A stretch of DNA of 64,000 nt, taken from positions 310,001 to 374,000 of the forward strand of contig NZ_JAPYRE010000001.1 of the NCBI RefSeq assembly GCF_029936995.1, read 5' to 3'. The notes beneath the pieces were generated by a model. That model made no database searches. It was given only the letters and a program-made list of their open reading frames with translations, and was not told the DNA's origin. The position numbers were made by a program, and so were the translations under genes. The DNA comes from Henriciella sp. (GTDB lineage Bacteria; Pseudomonadota; Alphaproteobacteria; Caulobacterales; Hyphomonadaceae). Shown here in pieces: positions 1 to 8,648 of this stretch (position 1 is its first letter; the number at the start of each line of letters is the position of its first letter).

Positions 1-1099
1 CTGGGGGCTGATCCTGCTCCTGATCAGCATGGCGCTGATCGGCACGGCTGCGCTCTACAGCTCTACATACACCAATCCGGCCGAATCCGCTCTGCCAGCC
101 CGGCATGCCATCCGCTTTGTCGTGGCTTTGGGCATCATGTTTGTCATCGCGCTCGTGCCCGTTAAGATCTGGCTGAGGGCGGCCTGGCCAGCCTATTTCG
201 TGACGCTCGCCATGCTGGTCGGTGTGGAGCTTTTCGGCGTGAGTGGCGGCGGCGCGCAGCGCTGGCTGCCGCTCGGCCCGGTCAATGTACAGCCGTCGGA
301 GTTCATGAAGCTGGCACTCACCCTGGCGCTGGCCCGCTATTACCACAACAACCTGACAAGCGATTCGGGGCGGTTCTTCATTCACCTGCCTGCACTGTTC
401 ATGATCCTCATCCCCGCCGCGCTGATCTTCAAGCAACCGGATTTCGGCACCACGCTTGCCCTGTTCGCATCCGGTAGTGTCCTGATCTATCTCGCGGGCC
501 TCTATTATCGTGTCATTGCTGCGGTGGCCGTGACGGGCCTGGTCAGTATCTGGCCGGTCTACCAGTTCGTCCTGGAAGACTATCAGCGCGAGCGTGTCGA
601 CACTTTTCTGGCGCAGCTGACAGGCCAGGCAGTGAACACGTTGGATGACGGGTACCAGATCGAACAGGCCAAGATCGCCATTGGCTCAGGCGGCTGGCAG
701 GGCAGGGGCTTCATGGAAGGGATCCAGGCCCAGCTCGACTATATCCCCGAACAGCATACCGACTTTATCCTGACAGTCATTGCCGAGGAGTTCGGGTTCC
801 TGGGGGCCACGGGCCTGCTGGTGATCTGGGCGATCATCCTCGTCTGGGGGATGGTTATCGCGCGGGGCTCGTCGAGCCTGTTCGGCCGGTTTGCCGCAGC
901 CGGCTGTGTGGCGACGGTGGGGTTCTTCATCCTGTTCAACGTGGCCATGGTGCTCGGCCTTGTGCCAGTGGTGGGTGTGCCCTTGCCGCTGGTCTCGTAT
1001 GGCGGCACAGTGATGTTCACGACGATGGCCTGTTTCGGCATCATCATGTCGGTGCACCTGGGGCGGGATGAAAGGTTGAATGCGCAGGGGGTGATTTAA
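1..1099 (+). CDS. rodA: Rod shape-determining protein RodA (SEDS glycosyltransferase), 5' end outside window
   Basis: RodA polymerises lipid II into glycan strands in the elongasome, partnered by a class B PBP2. The reading frame is open from the first bases of the window, so the start lies upstream. About 365 residues are visible, near full length. Seen: many hydrophobic membrane segments and the SEDS hallmarks, an early VQPSEFMKLA-type motif, QHTDFILTVIAEEFG in the large periplasmic loop and LPLVSYGGT near the C terminus. FtsW shares the fold, but the motif wording and short C-terminal tail fit RodA better. mrdA (PBP2) would be expected just upstream, outside the window. The stop codon is TAA at 1097-1099. 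Confidence 0.93.
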   Translation, partial: WGLILLLISMALIGTAALYSSTYTNPAESALPARHAIRFVVALGIMFVIALVPVKIWLRAAWPAYFVTLAMLVGVELFGVSGGGAQRWLPLGPVNVQPSEFMKLALTLALARYYHNNLTSDSGRFFIHLPALFMILIPAALIFKQPDFGTTLALFASGSVLIYLAGLYYRVIAAVAVTGLVSIWPVYQFVLEDYQRERVDTFLAQLTGQAVNTLDDGYQIEQAKIAIGSGGWQGRGFMEGIQAQLDYIPEQHTDFILTVIAEEFGFLGATGLLVIWAIILVWGMVIARGSSSLFGRFAAAGCVATVGFFILFNVAMVLGLVPVVGVPLPLVSYGGTVMFTTMACFGIIMSVHLGRDERLNAQGVI

Positions 1100-1180
1100 C
1101 CCCTATTGCGGCAGATGCGTTGACGTCTGTCCCACGATATATACTGTCCCGCGAAAATCATTTCCTGGAGGGAGCAAAAT

Positions 1181-2599
1181 ATGGAAATTGGCCGCAAGAC
1201 TGAGACCTGGGGCTCGAAATTCGGCTTCATCATGGCCGCAGTGGGCTCTTCGGTGGGCCTCGGCAATTTCTGGCGTTTCCCGTACACCGCCGGCGAAAAT
1301 GGCGGCGGGGCGTTCATCGTGATCTATCTCGTTTCGGTGGCCTTTGTCGGCCTGCCGTTGCTGATGGCGGAATACTCCATGGGCCGCAAATCCGGCATGT
1401 CGGCCATTGAGGGTGTGCAGTCGCTCGCCCGTGCCGAGGGCAAGAGCCTCAACTGGGGCATCGTCGGCTGGGTCGGCACGCTGACGGCGACCTTCATTCT
1501 CAGTTTTTACCTTGTGATTTCGGCCTGGCTGATGGCTTTCACGTTCCAGGCGCTTGGCGGTAACTTTACCGGCATGGATGCTGCGAGCTCGGGCACCAAT
1601 TTCAACAACACGATCGGCCAGGGTGAGCACCCACTGGTTTCCAAATGGTACATGCTGCTTCTGCTCGGCATCTTTATTGCCGCAAACATCTTCGTCGTGG
1701 GGCGCGGTGTGAAAGGCGGTATTGAACGTGCTGCCACCATCCTCATGCCGGCTTTCTTCATCATGCTGGTCGTGGTCGTCGGTTTCGCACTGACAACCGG
1801 AGACGGTGCCGCGGCTGCAGAATTTCTCCTTACGCCGAAATGGGGGGATGTCGGCTTCAACACCTTCCTTGAAGCCATCGGCCAGGCCTTCTTCTCCATT
1901 GGTATCGGTGTCGGCCTGATGATCACCTATGGTGCCTACCTGTCGCGCCAGACGAACATCCCTCAATCTTCCGGCATCGTGGCCGGGTCCGATACGCTGG
2001 TTGCGATGGTCGCAGGCTTCGCGATCTTCCCGATCGTCTTTGCCGTCGGCCTTGACCCGGCCGGCGGGCCGAGCCTGTTCTTTGTCTCCATGCCGGTTGC
2101 CTTCGGTTCCATTCCGGGCGGCGGTTTCATGGCCATCATTTTCTTCGGTCTTGCGCTGTTCGCGGCCTTCACCTCGTCGATCTCCCTCATGGAGGTGTCG
2201 GTCTCATGGCTTGAGGAACGCCAGGGCGTGACCAGGTTCGGGGCCGCGCTCGGCATGGGCGTGATCCTCTTCCTGGTCGGTTCGGCTTATGTCTTCGGGC
2301 CGGAATACCTGGACTTCATGGACTTCGTGACGGGCAACCTGCTGCTGCCGCTCGGCGGCCTTCTGGCGGTTATCTTTGCCGGTTGGGTGCTCTCACGTGA
2401 CATGCTGACGACAGAAATCGGCGAAGGCACGATCATGAATGTCTGGCGTTTCCTGATGCGCTGGTTCGTGCCGGCGTTCCTCGGTTTCGTCCTGTTCTTC
2501 GGCTTTTTCGACAAGATCCAGGAACAATACAATGTTCCGCTGCCCGGTTTCATGACCATGCTTCTCGGTCCGAACGCAGAGCTGCCTGCGGGGGAGTAG
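1181..2599 (+). CDS. Sodium-dependent transporter, NSS/SNF family (LeuT fold)
   Basis: This is a 472-residue inner-membrane symporter that would use the sodium gradient to import amino acids or a similar amine; the substrate cannot be told. The N terminus carries the family signature GSSVGLGNFWRFPY (about residues 23-36), the TM1 sodium/substrate-binding segment of LeuT-type proteins. Eleven to twelve hydrophobic segments follow. The start is supported by a GGAGGGA ribosome-binding site about 8 bases upstream. The gene is monocistronic between rodA and a convergent gene, and a strong hairpin follows its stop. Confidence 0.9.
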   Translation: MEIGRKTETWGSKFGFIMAAVGSSVGLGNFWRFPYTAGENGGGAFIVIYLVSVAFVGLPLLMAEYSMGRKSGMSAIEGVQSLARAEGKSLNWGIVGWVGTLTATFILSFYLVISAWLMAFTFQALGGNFTGMDAASSGTNFNNTIGQGEHPLVSKWYMLLLLGIFIAANIFVVGRGVKGGIERAATILMPAFFIMLVVVVGFALTTGDGAAAAEFLLTPKWGDVGFNTFLEAIGQAFFSIGIGVGLMITYGAYLSRQTNIPQSSGIVAGSDTLVAMVAGFAIFPIVFAVGLDPAGGPSLFFVSMPVAFGSIPGGGFMAIIFFGLALFAAFTSSISLMEVSVSWLEERQGVTRFGAALGMGVILFLVGSAYVFGPEYLDFMDFVTGNLLLPLGGLLAVIFAGWVLSRDMLTTEIGEGTIMNVWRFLMRWFVPAFLGFVLFFGFFDKIQEQYNVPLPGFMTMLLGPNAELPAGE

Positions 2600-2612
2600 G
2601 GCAGACCCGGAT

Positions 2613-2645
2613 TTCCGGCTGGATGGCTTGATCGTCCAGCCGGAA
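2613..2645. terminator. Perfect 11-bp hairpin between convergent genes
   Basis: The arms TTCCGGCTGGA (2613-2623) and TCCAGCCGGAA (2635-2645) pair perfectly around an 11-base loop. It sits between the stop of the symporter and the stop of the minus-strand gene beginning at 2648. There is no clear U-tract on either strand, so it may be a bidirectional or rho-assisted terminator. Confidence 0.55.
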
Positions 2646-2647
2646 CT

Positions 2648-3073
2648 CTAATTGCCTTCAGAAGCAATATCCTTGCTCATCTTAAGCCACTTACTGCCTG
2701 CTTTTTCATCGCCTGCTGCGAGAAATATCTGGCCTATATTGTGAGCCTGAGTGGAGCGCTCACTGGCTGACAGGCTTTTGTCAGATACAAGCGGTATAAG
2801 CATCATGGCCGCGTTGGTATGTTCACCCAGTTCCACATAGATGGCAGCGCGGAGCTTTCTTACAGCCTGTCGCTCATAGCAGTTGAGCTCGGAGGAAAAG
2901 AGCGTATCTGACAGGGCAAGCGCCTCTTGCGGGTCATGCTCCTGTAGAAGCGCCGTTTCCGCTTCTAGATAGATCGCTCCATTCTTGCTGCTGAAGCTGT
3001 TTACAGTGCAGGCCTGGGCTTCCGCACACAGTCCGGCGAAAGCAAACGTCGACAGGGTAATGAAGTGCTTCAT
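2648..3073 (-). CDS. Small exported TPR-like protein of unknown function
   Basis: This 141-residue protein has a signal peptide (MKHFITLSTFAFAGLCAEAQA, cleavage probably near residue 21) and would be periplasmic. The mature part is helical, with a helix-turn-helix pattern resembling Sel1/TPR units (AIYVELGEHTNAA, NIGQIFLAAGDEKAG), but I do not recognise a defined family. Two cysteines, one in CTVNSF just after cleavage and one in ELNCYER, could form a disulfide. The base composition is less GC-rich than the neighbours, and the upstream region is distinctly AT-rich with a 13-bp palindrome close to the start. A GGGAGA ribosome-binding site precedes the ATG. Confidence 0.75.
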   Translation of the reverse strand: MKHFITLSTFAFAGLCAEAQACTVNSFSSKNGAIYLEAETALLQEHDPQEALALSDTLFSSELNCYERQAVRKLRAAIYVELGEHTNAAMMLIPLVSDKSLSASERSTQAHNIGQIFLAAGDEKAGSKWLKMSKDIASEGN

Positions 3074-3090
3074 TTGAGTCTCCCTATTTA

Positions 3091-3103
3091 TGATATAGTA
3101 TCA
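3091..3103. promoter_or_regulatory. 13-bp palindrome upstream of the exported TPR-like gene
   Basis: TGATATAGTATCA is a perfect dyad (TGATA arms around TAG) 18 bases upstream of the minus-strand start at 3073, inside an AT-rich patch at about 3085-3175. It could be an operator or part of a promoter -10 region. No regulator can be named. Confidence 0.3.
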
Positions 3104-3169
3104 CATTACACGAACATCATATAATATCAACTCCCAATTGAGTGGGCTTACAATCATTAATAGAGCAGA

Positions 3170-4126
3170 TTAGCCGTAGCTTTTCGCAAAGGTTCGCGTG
3201 GCGCGGATGAGCTGATCGACGATGCCGCTGTCGAGGCTCGAGTGGCCCGCATCGCCGACAATGTGCAACTTCACGTCCGGCCAGACCTTGGACAGCGCCC
3301 ATGCGGTCGCCAGCGGTGTGACGACATCATAGCGCCCGTGCACAATCACGCCGGGAATGCCCTTGAGCTTTTCCTTTGCCTGCTTGAGCAGCCAGCCATC
3401 TTCGGGGAAGAAGCCCTTGTTGACGAAGTAGTGGCACTCGATGCGGGCGAAGGCGTCGGCAAAATCGTCTTCCTGGAACTTGGCCGGGCGTGAGGATGGG
3501 CCCTGGATGGAGATTGTCTCGCCTTCCCAGCAGGCCCAGGCCTTTGCTGCCTCGATACGGGTCTTGCGGTCATCGCCGGTCAGGCGCTTGTGGAAGGCGT
3601 TAAGCAGGTCTCCGCGTTCTTCTTCCGGAATGGGGGCGACATAGCGGTCATAGGCATCCGGGAAGATGCGGCTTGCCCCGTCCTGGTAGAACCACTGAAT
3701 CTCGGCCTCTGTGATCATGAAGATGCCGCGCAGGATCAGGCCAACGACGCGCTCGGTGTGAGTCACCGCATAGGAAAGCGACAGCGTCGAGCCCCATGAG
3801 CCGCCGAACACGACCCATTTGTCGATGCCCAGATGCTCGCGGATGACTTCCATGTCGCTGACAAGCGCCCAGGTGTCATTCTCGCGCAGCTCTGAATGCG
3901 GCCGGGAGTTACCGCAGCCGCGCTGGTCGAACAGGATAATGCGGTAGAGTTCGGGGTCGAAGAAGCGCCGCATTTCGGGGCTTGAGCCACCGCCCGGCCC
4001 GCCATGCACGCCAATGACGGGCAGGCCGTCCGGATTGCCCGACTCTTCCCAGTAGATTTCATGCAGGTCTGATACTTTCAGACGGCCGGTTCTCTTGGCT
4101 TCGATAGGTGGGTAAAGTTTGAGCAT
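3170..4126 (-). CDS. pip: Proline iminopeptidase, alpha/beta hydrolase (S33)
   Basis: It removes N-terminal proline from peptides, probably in the cytoplasm because no signal peptide is seen. The 318 residues match the family's usual length. Visible motifs are the oxyanion-hole loop HGGPGGGSS (about residues 41-49), FDQRGCGNSRPH, the nucleophile elbow GGSWGS with Ser110, the catalytic Asp in HGRYDVVTPL and the His in GDAGHSSL near the C terminus. It is transcribed alone and divergently from the lipoprotein at 4252. Confidence 0.93.
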   Translation of the reverse strand: MLKLYPPIEAKRTGRLKVSDLHEIYWEESGNPDGLPVIGVHGGPGGGSSPEMRRFFDPELYRIILFDQRGCGNSRPHSELRENDTWALVSDMEVIREHLGIDKWVVFGGSWGSTLSLSYAVTHTERVVGLILRGIFMITEAEIQWFYQDGASRIFPDAYDRYVAPIPEEERGDLLNAFHKRLTGDDRKTRIEAAKAWACWEGETISIQGPSSRPAKFQEDDFADAFARIECHYFVNKGFFPEDGWLLKQAKEKLKGIPGVIVHGRYDVVTPLATAWALSKVWPDVKLHIVGDAGHSSLDSGIVDQLIRATRTFAKSYG

Positions 4127-4251
4127 AGTCTAACCTGTTCACGCCCTCTTCATGTGTTGTCATTCTTTATGTGCTATAGCTCTGGACGTGTAACAGCTAT
4201 TCTGCAATCTAAAACGCTCTGACGCATGTCCTCAGGGCCAGTTGACTATCG

Positions 4252-4875
4252 ATGATCAAAGCACTGACCTTCGCCGCTCTCCTTTCACTTACCGGGTGCG
4301 CTACTGTATCCATGGTGTCCAAGGAGGCAATTGTCGAAACCGGTGCCTCGGAGGAAAGCTCCGAACTTGCCCGTTCGTCGAAAGCCTTTACCAAGACGGC
4401 CGAAACGCAAGGCTGGGTTGGCGAACAGCGCGGGCTCATGGATTATGCGAGCGCCCTGTTCAGCAGCGGGCCTGAGAATGCATCCAGCAAGGGCGCAAGC
4501 TATGCCACCCGGATTTCAGCTTCGGAAGCTGCGCCCGCGACAGTGTTCGAGACGATAACCGCCGACGCGGCAGCGGCCTCAGAGGGATTCGCGGAGATCC
4601 AGTCGCTTGCGAGTGACAGGCTGGCCAGCGGCACGGTCGTTCGCCAGGACCTTATCCATTTCGAGACCGCGCTTGTGACCGCGCAGAAGGTCCACCGCGC
4701 CTTTGCCGAGGCCACGGGCCTTGCCGCGGAACGTGCAGGCCAGACCGCCGGACTGGACACAACCGATCGTGCGCTCGCTGATTTCGCCACGCGGATTGAT
4801 GCTGCCAGCGAAACGGCTGATGAACTTGCCGACGCGTATGCTGAAAGCAACAAGTCCACCTCCGCCGCCAGCTAG
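4252..4875 (+). CDS. Putative lipoprotein, alanine-rich, unknown function
   Basis: This 207-residue protein begins with a short signal and the lipobox LTGC (Cys16), so it is predicted to be lipidated and anchored in a membrane facing the periplasm. The remainder is low-complexity, rich in Ala, Ser, Thr and Glu, and looks helical with possible coiled-coil stretches. No catalytic motif or known domain is recognised. It lies between the divergent pip and the convergent DUF262 gene, so the context gives no function. Confidence 0.72.
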   Translation: MIKALTFAALLSLTGCATVSMVSKEAIVETGASEESSELARSSKAFTKTAETQGWVGEQRGLMDYASALFSSGPENASSKGASYATRISASEAAPATVFETITADAAAASEGFAEIQSLASDRLASGTVVRQDLIHFETALVTAQKVHRAFAEATGLAAERAGQTAGLDTTDRALADFATRIDAASETADELADAYAESNKSTSAAS

Positions 4876-4906
4876 ACATGGCATATAGGCAGGCAGGTTA
4901 CGCCTC

Positions 4907-6589
4907 CTAGATACCCGACCCGTCGAACCAGACATCCATCATGATGTCGACGAGCTGTGCTGTGCGTGCGCGTACGTCTTCAGGGGTCCACGTGTTGCGG
5001 TGGCGCAAATCCTCGGTCAGCGCGAAGACGCGCGCACCATCCCCGAAAAAGATTTTCTTCTTTTCCCGGAAATCCAGCCGGTCGGCGCGGTGATTGACCT
5101 GCTGGGGCACGATCACGAAATTGCCGAGTGTTTCGCAGAGTTCGCGCTGGACATGGAGGTTTGGCCAGGTGGTGTTCCAGTAGGAGCCATCTGGAACGGC
5201 CCGCGGCAGGACATGCTCGACAGTGGCATCGTCCTCCAGCGTGATCGCCTCGCCGTTTTCCAGGGCGGCATTGACGCGCAGCACGATGGCCCGGCGCTGG
5301 CCGAAGGTTGCATAACGCCCCATCATGCGCTCGCGCACTTTCTTGCGTTCATCCTTCGAGAAGCGCAACGGGCTGCTCTTTTCAAACAGGGGTTTGCCAT
5401 TGAGAATCAACTGGGTGAGCTTCTGGTAGCGCTTCTGGCGTGCCCCGGCCGTCGTGAAGTTCAGCATCATGGCGAAAGCGAGCCGCTCAAGCAGCTGGAA
5501 GAATCGCAGGGTCTCTACCCCGTTTCCGGGATAGTGATAGAGATAGGCCACAGCCGGTACCCGCCATATCTGGTGGTCCAGAAGCCTGAGATGGTTCAGC
5601 GTGGCGCGCAGCTGCTCATTATATTCTCCGAGGTCGGTATCGCCTCTCAGGATGACGCGGTAGGCCTCGACATACAGGGGCAGCTCGGAATCGATGAAGG
5701 TCCGCGGGTCGACCCGTGAGAGAACCGCCTTGGCAAACACATTGGCGGTCTTGCCCTTTGTGTTGCGGCTATAGAGCTGGCGGATGATGTGCAGGAGTTC
5801 GTCGAGGCCGCCGCCGCCAAGTGCAGCCTCATGGTCCAGCCATTCGCGGGCATAGTGGCCGGCTTCCTCGACGCTGAAATTGGCGTGCTGGAGGATTTCG
5901 GTCTTGATGATGTCGTGGCTGTTCGGGGCCTTTCCGCGCGTATTCAGGACGCGGAATACGTCGTAGCCGCCATCCCAGTCGGGCACGACGACTCGCACAA
6001 GCACGATCCGGTCGCGCACAGCATAGAACAGGTTGCGGCGCGCCTCGATGGAGAGCGCGCTCAGGATTTCGTCCAGGAAGGTGAGGTTCTTCTGCATCCC
6101 TTCATGATTGGAATGCGCGCTTGTCTCGATATCCCGGCGCCGGGTGGCGCCATCGGTCTGGACCGCCTCACGGAAGAAGGGGTTGTCGACATCGTTGAGC
6201 GTCAGCCGCCAGACGGCACTCTCCCCCAGCAAGGGCCGGGCCGGGTCTCCGATCAGGTTATGGATGCCGGACCGGATCAGCGGATCGGTTTCCAGATCGC
6301 GCAGTGTGGCAAGGATCATGGTCAGCGTTGTCAGGCGCTGCTGGCCGTCGACGACCTGAAAGCTGTGGTCTTCCATGCCGACGAGGACAACCGCGCCCAT
6401 GAAATGATACCGCCCCGTCTCGCTGGCATTCAGCAGGTCGTCGACAAGCTCGCGGACCTCGTTTTCTTCCCATGAGTAACTGCGCTGGTAAGGCGGCATC
6501 TTCAGGGCATGGCCGGGCGAGAGAATCTCGGAAAGGCCGCATTCGCGCGCCCGTATACCGGAGTCCAGGTAGGCCAGTCCTGAATCCAT
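4907..6589 (-). CDS. DUF262/DUF1524 protein, GmrSD-like nuclease
   Basis: The single 560-residue chain carries both halves of a GmrSD-type (type IV, modification-dependent) system. The N-terminal DUF262 ParB-like domain shows PPYQRSYSW (32-40), FMGAVVLV and the nucleotide-handling motif DGQQRLTTL (81-89). The C-terminal DUF1524 His-Me/HNH-type nuclease domain shows EHVLPR (about 458-463), LGNFVIVPQQVNH and a basic FREKKK stretch. In characterised relatives (GmrSD, BrxU) the DUF262 part hydrolyses NTP and the DUF1524 part cuts glucosylated or otherwise modified phage DNA. That role here is inferred. No methylase or other defence gene is adjacent, so it is a solitary candidate defence gene in a housekeeping region. 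Confidence 0.88.
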   Translation of the reverse strand: MDSGLAYLDSGIRARECGLSEILSPGHALKMPPYQRSYSWEENEVRELVDDLLNASETGRYHFMGAVVLVGMEDHSFQVVDGQQRLTTLTMILATLRDLETDPLIRSGIHNLIGDPARPLLGESAVWRLTLNDVDNPFFREAVQTDGATRRRDIETSAHSNHEGMQKNLTFLDEILSALSIEARRNLFYAVRDRIVLVRVVVPDWDGGYDVFRVLNTRGKAPNSHDIIKTEILQHANFSVEEAGHYAREWLDHEAALGGGGLDELLHIIRQLYSRNTKGKTANVFAKAVLSRVDPRTFIDSELPLYVEAYRVILRGDTDLGEYNEQLRATLNHLRLLDHQIWRVPAVAYLYHYPGNGVETLRFFQLLERLAFAMMLNFTTAGARQKRYQKLTQLILNGKPLFEKSSPLRFSKDERKKVRERMMGRYATFGQRRAIVLRVNAALENGEAITLEDDATVEHVLPRAVPDGSYWNTTWPNLHVQRELCETLGNFVIVPQQVNHRADRLDFREKKKIFFGDGARVFALTEDLRHRNTWTPEDVRARTAQLVDIMMDVWFDGSGI

Positions 6590-6706
6590 TGAAATCCCCG
6601 CTGGAAAGACTAGTGGTCTGATTTACTCACTAGCGGTCCTTGCCCCTTGATACACTGTCTGTCGGGTTGATTTCGGGCAAGTGTGACAGGAGGGCAACGC
6701 AAAAAG

Positions 6707-7561
6707 ATGAGATGGCTAAATTTTGACCACGCCGGAGAGCTCCATTGCGGCCTGCTGGAGGGTAACAAGGTCTACCCGCTTGCCCGTGGCTGTCTCAGCC
6801 AGGCCCTGCCGGACCTTAGCGCGCGCGCAGAGAACGCGCGCAGCTCTACACCCATCGCGCTTGAAGATGTCCTGGTCCGCCAGCCGGTCATCCGGCCCGG
6901 CAAGATACTCGGTATCGGGCTGAATTATGCTGCCCATGTTTCGGAGAGTGTCAGCTTCATCAGGAATGACGCGCCGGAGGTTCAGAAATGGTTCAATAAA
7001 CAGGCTACCGCCGCCAATGGGCCGGGTGGGGCGATCCACAAGCCGCGTGTCTCGGACCAGATGGACTATGAGGCCGAGCTTGTTGTTGTCATCGGAAAGC
7101 ATGGCCGCCACGTCCCTGCCGACCGCGCCATGGAGATCGTGGCCGGCTTCAGCTGCGGTTGCGACGTGTCTGTGCGCGACTGGCAGAAGGCGAGCCCGAC
7201 CATGATAATGGGCAAAGGGTTCGATACCCATGCACCCTTCGGTCCGTATCTCGTAACGCCCGATGAGGCAGGCCCCCTCGATGGCCTGTCCATTCGCGGC
7301 TACGTCAATGACGAGTTGCGCCAGGAAGGGCGGCTGGGCGACATGATCTTTTCCATAACCGACCAGATTGCCCACCTCAGTGAAGCCTTCACGCTGGAGC
7401 CCGGCGACGTGCTGTTTACGGGCACACCGGCTGGCGTTGGTGCAGGCCATACCCCGCCAAAATGGCTGACGGCCGGAGACTGCGTGCGAGTCGAGATCGA
7501 GAAGATCGGGACGCTGGAAAACCCGGTTATCAAAGAGCCGGAGACTGAACGGATTGGCTAG
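6707..7561 (+). CDS. Fumarylacetoacetate hydrolase (FAH) family protein
   Basis: This is a 284-residue FAH-superfamily enzyme, which would cleave C-C bonds of, or isomerise or decarboxylate, small diketo-acids; the substrate is unknown. Motifs are GLNYAAHVSE, the metal-binding DYEAELVVVIG (Asp-Tyr-Glu-Ala-Glu), CDVSVRDWQ, KGFDTHAPFGP and the FTGTPAGVG loop. A GTG at 6683 is also in frame, but it would overlap the GGAGGG ribosome-binding site (6688-6693), so I prefer the ATG at 6707. Its stop overlaps the next gene by 8 bases, suggesting translational coupling. Confidence 0.9.
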   Translation: MRWLNFDHAGELHCGLLEGNKVYPLARGCLSQALPDLSARAENARSSTPIALEDVLVRQPVIRPGKILGIGLNYAAHVSESVSFIRNDAPEVQKWFNKQATAANGPGGAIHKPRVSDQMDYEAELVVVIGKHGRHVPADRAMEIVAGFSCGCDVSVRDWQKASPTMIMGKGFDTHAPFGPYLVTPDEAGPLDGLSIRGYVNDELRQEGRLGDMIFSITDQIAHLSEAFTLEPGDVLFTGTPAGVGAGHTPPKWLTAGDCVRVEIEKIGTLENPVIKEPETERIG

Positions 7562-8342
7562 GCGTGCGGCAATCCCGGCAGGCTTGCTGCTGGCTCTTTC
7601 AGTGGCAGGTCTTGCGGCCTGCTCGCCGGCGGGGAATGAGCTGACATCTGACCGGGTGCAGGAATCGACCAGACCCGCAATCGCTCCGGGTGATTTCGTG
7701 CTCCTGCCGTGCAAGGCAGAAACGGACCGGCCCTGTGCCTTCGTCATGGCGGGCGGCAAACGGTTGATGTTCGGTGCCCCCGCAGGCGCAGCCAATGGGC
7801 TCGGTCCGGAAGACCGGGCCAGTCTTGATGCCCTGATGCTGTTCTCGCTTCACCCTGAGGATGTCGCGGGCGCTGATGAGCTGCGCTATTACGGCTGGCG
7901 GGCAGGCCGTGGCGACGCCCTGCCGGTTACAGGTCCGCAGGGAACCGGGAGCTTTGTCGAGGGCCTCAATCTTGCCTATGAGCAGCCGGACGCAATCAGT
8001 TTCGTGGAAGATGGCGCCCCGTCAGGGGGGTATGTCGCCGCGCTTCTCTCTGTCGCCTCGGATGTGCGTGAGGATGCGCTCGTCTATGACAGTGGAGACC
8101 TGAAAGTCCGCGCCATGACCGGGCAGGCCAGCGGTCTGGCCTATCGGGTCGGCTATCGCGATATCGACGAGACGTGGCATGAGGCCCTGCTTGTGCCCTG
8201 TAGCAGCAGCGCAGACATGCAGCCCGGCAGTTATCCGGGGACACTTGAAAACACAGTGACGGTTGGATGTGGAGGCGATGGTGAGCTCGCGGCCGTCTGG
8301 CCGCTCGACGCTGCACTGTTTGTTGAGAAATCCAGCGGCTGA
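7554..8342 (+). CDS. Putative lipoprotein of unknown function
   Basis: This 262-residue protein seems to start at a TTG codon overlapping the end of the FAH gene; no in-frame ATG or GTG lies before the signal sequence. The N terminus MARRAAIPAGLLL ... GLAAC is a typical signal II sequence with a lipobox ending in Cys23. The mature part has paired cysteines (LLPCKAETDRPCAF; later VPCSSS and VGCGGD) and looks like a small periplasmic beta-rich domain. No family is recognised. It is co-transcribed with the FAH gene and followed by a strong GC hairpin. Confidence 0.68.
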   Translation: MARRAAIPAGLLLALSVAGLAACSPAGNELTSDRVQESTRPAIAPGDFVLLPCKAETDRPCAFVMAGGKRLMFGAPAGAANGLGPEDRASLDALMLFSLHPEDVAGADELRYYGWRAGRGDALPVTGPQGTGSFVEGLNLAYEQPDAISFVEDGAPSGGYVAALLSVASDVREDALVYDSGDLKVRAMTGQASGLAYRVGYRDIDETWHEALLVPCSSSADMQPGSYPGTLENTVTVGCGGDGELAAVWPLDAALFVEKSSG

Positions 8343-8648
8343 AAAGCAACGGGGTCCCGCTCGATCAAGCGGGACCCCGGTCTCCCCCGAGACGCCCCCG
8401 TCCGGCCAATCAGGCCGCGGACTTATTAGGCGTGGGTCTTGGGGCAGGTTCTATAGGCGTTTCAGAGCAAGTCAAACCGGTTTGAGCCTCCAGACACCAT
8501 CAAGATTAAAAGTGTGTCATGAAAAACACGCTGTGGAGTGTCCGGACCTTGGGCATTGGCAAGCTGCGCAAATCACCTCAATGCTGGGAATTCGTTAACC
8601 CTTGGCGTCTATTTGTTAACGTTAATCGTGTTCGGGGCTGAGTGAGTC
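8343..8648. other. 306-bp intergenic region upstream of the tipF-like gene
   Basis: Besides the hairpin at 8351-8378, the region holds two GTTAAC hexamers at 8594-8599 and 8615-8620, exactly 21 bp apart (two helical turns), with a TTAA at 8622. They resemble CtrA half-sites (TTAA), but the N7 spacing of the CtrA consensus is not present. A 40-codon ATG reading frame (8519-8641) has no convincing ribosome-binding site or recognisable product and is not called. Confidence 0.4.
8351..8378 (+). terminator. Strong 11-bp GC hairpin after the lipoprotein gene
   Basis: The arms GGGGTCCCGCT (8351-8361) and AGCGGGACCCC (8368-8378) are perfectly complementary with a 6-base loop. They lie 9 bases after the stop at 8342. 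No U-tract follows, so this is a terminator-like hairpin rather than a textbook intrinsic terminator. Confidence 0.55.

Noticed and set aside
1120-1145. Candidate promoter TTGACG/TATACT before the NSS transporter
   Set aside because: The boxes are recognisable but the spacer is only 14 bp, too short for a confident sigma-70 promoter call.
6610-6633. CTAGTG ... CACTAG inverted repeat between the DUF262 and FAH genes
   Set aside because: The arms are only six bases with a 12-base gap and no link to a known operator; such a pair is easily found by chance.
8519-8641. A 40-codon ATG frame between the lipoprotein and tipF-like genes
   Set aside because: It has no ribosome-binding site and no signal or domain, and it overlaps the likely promoter of the next gene.
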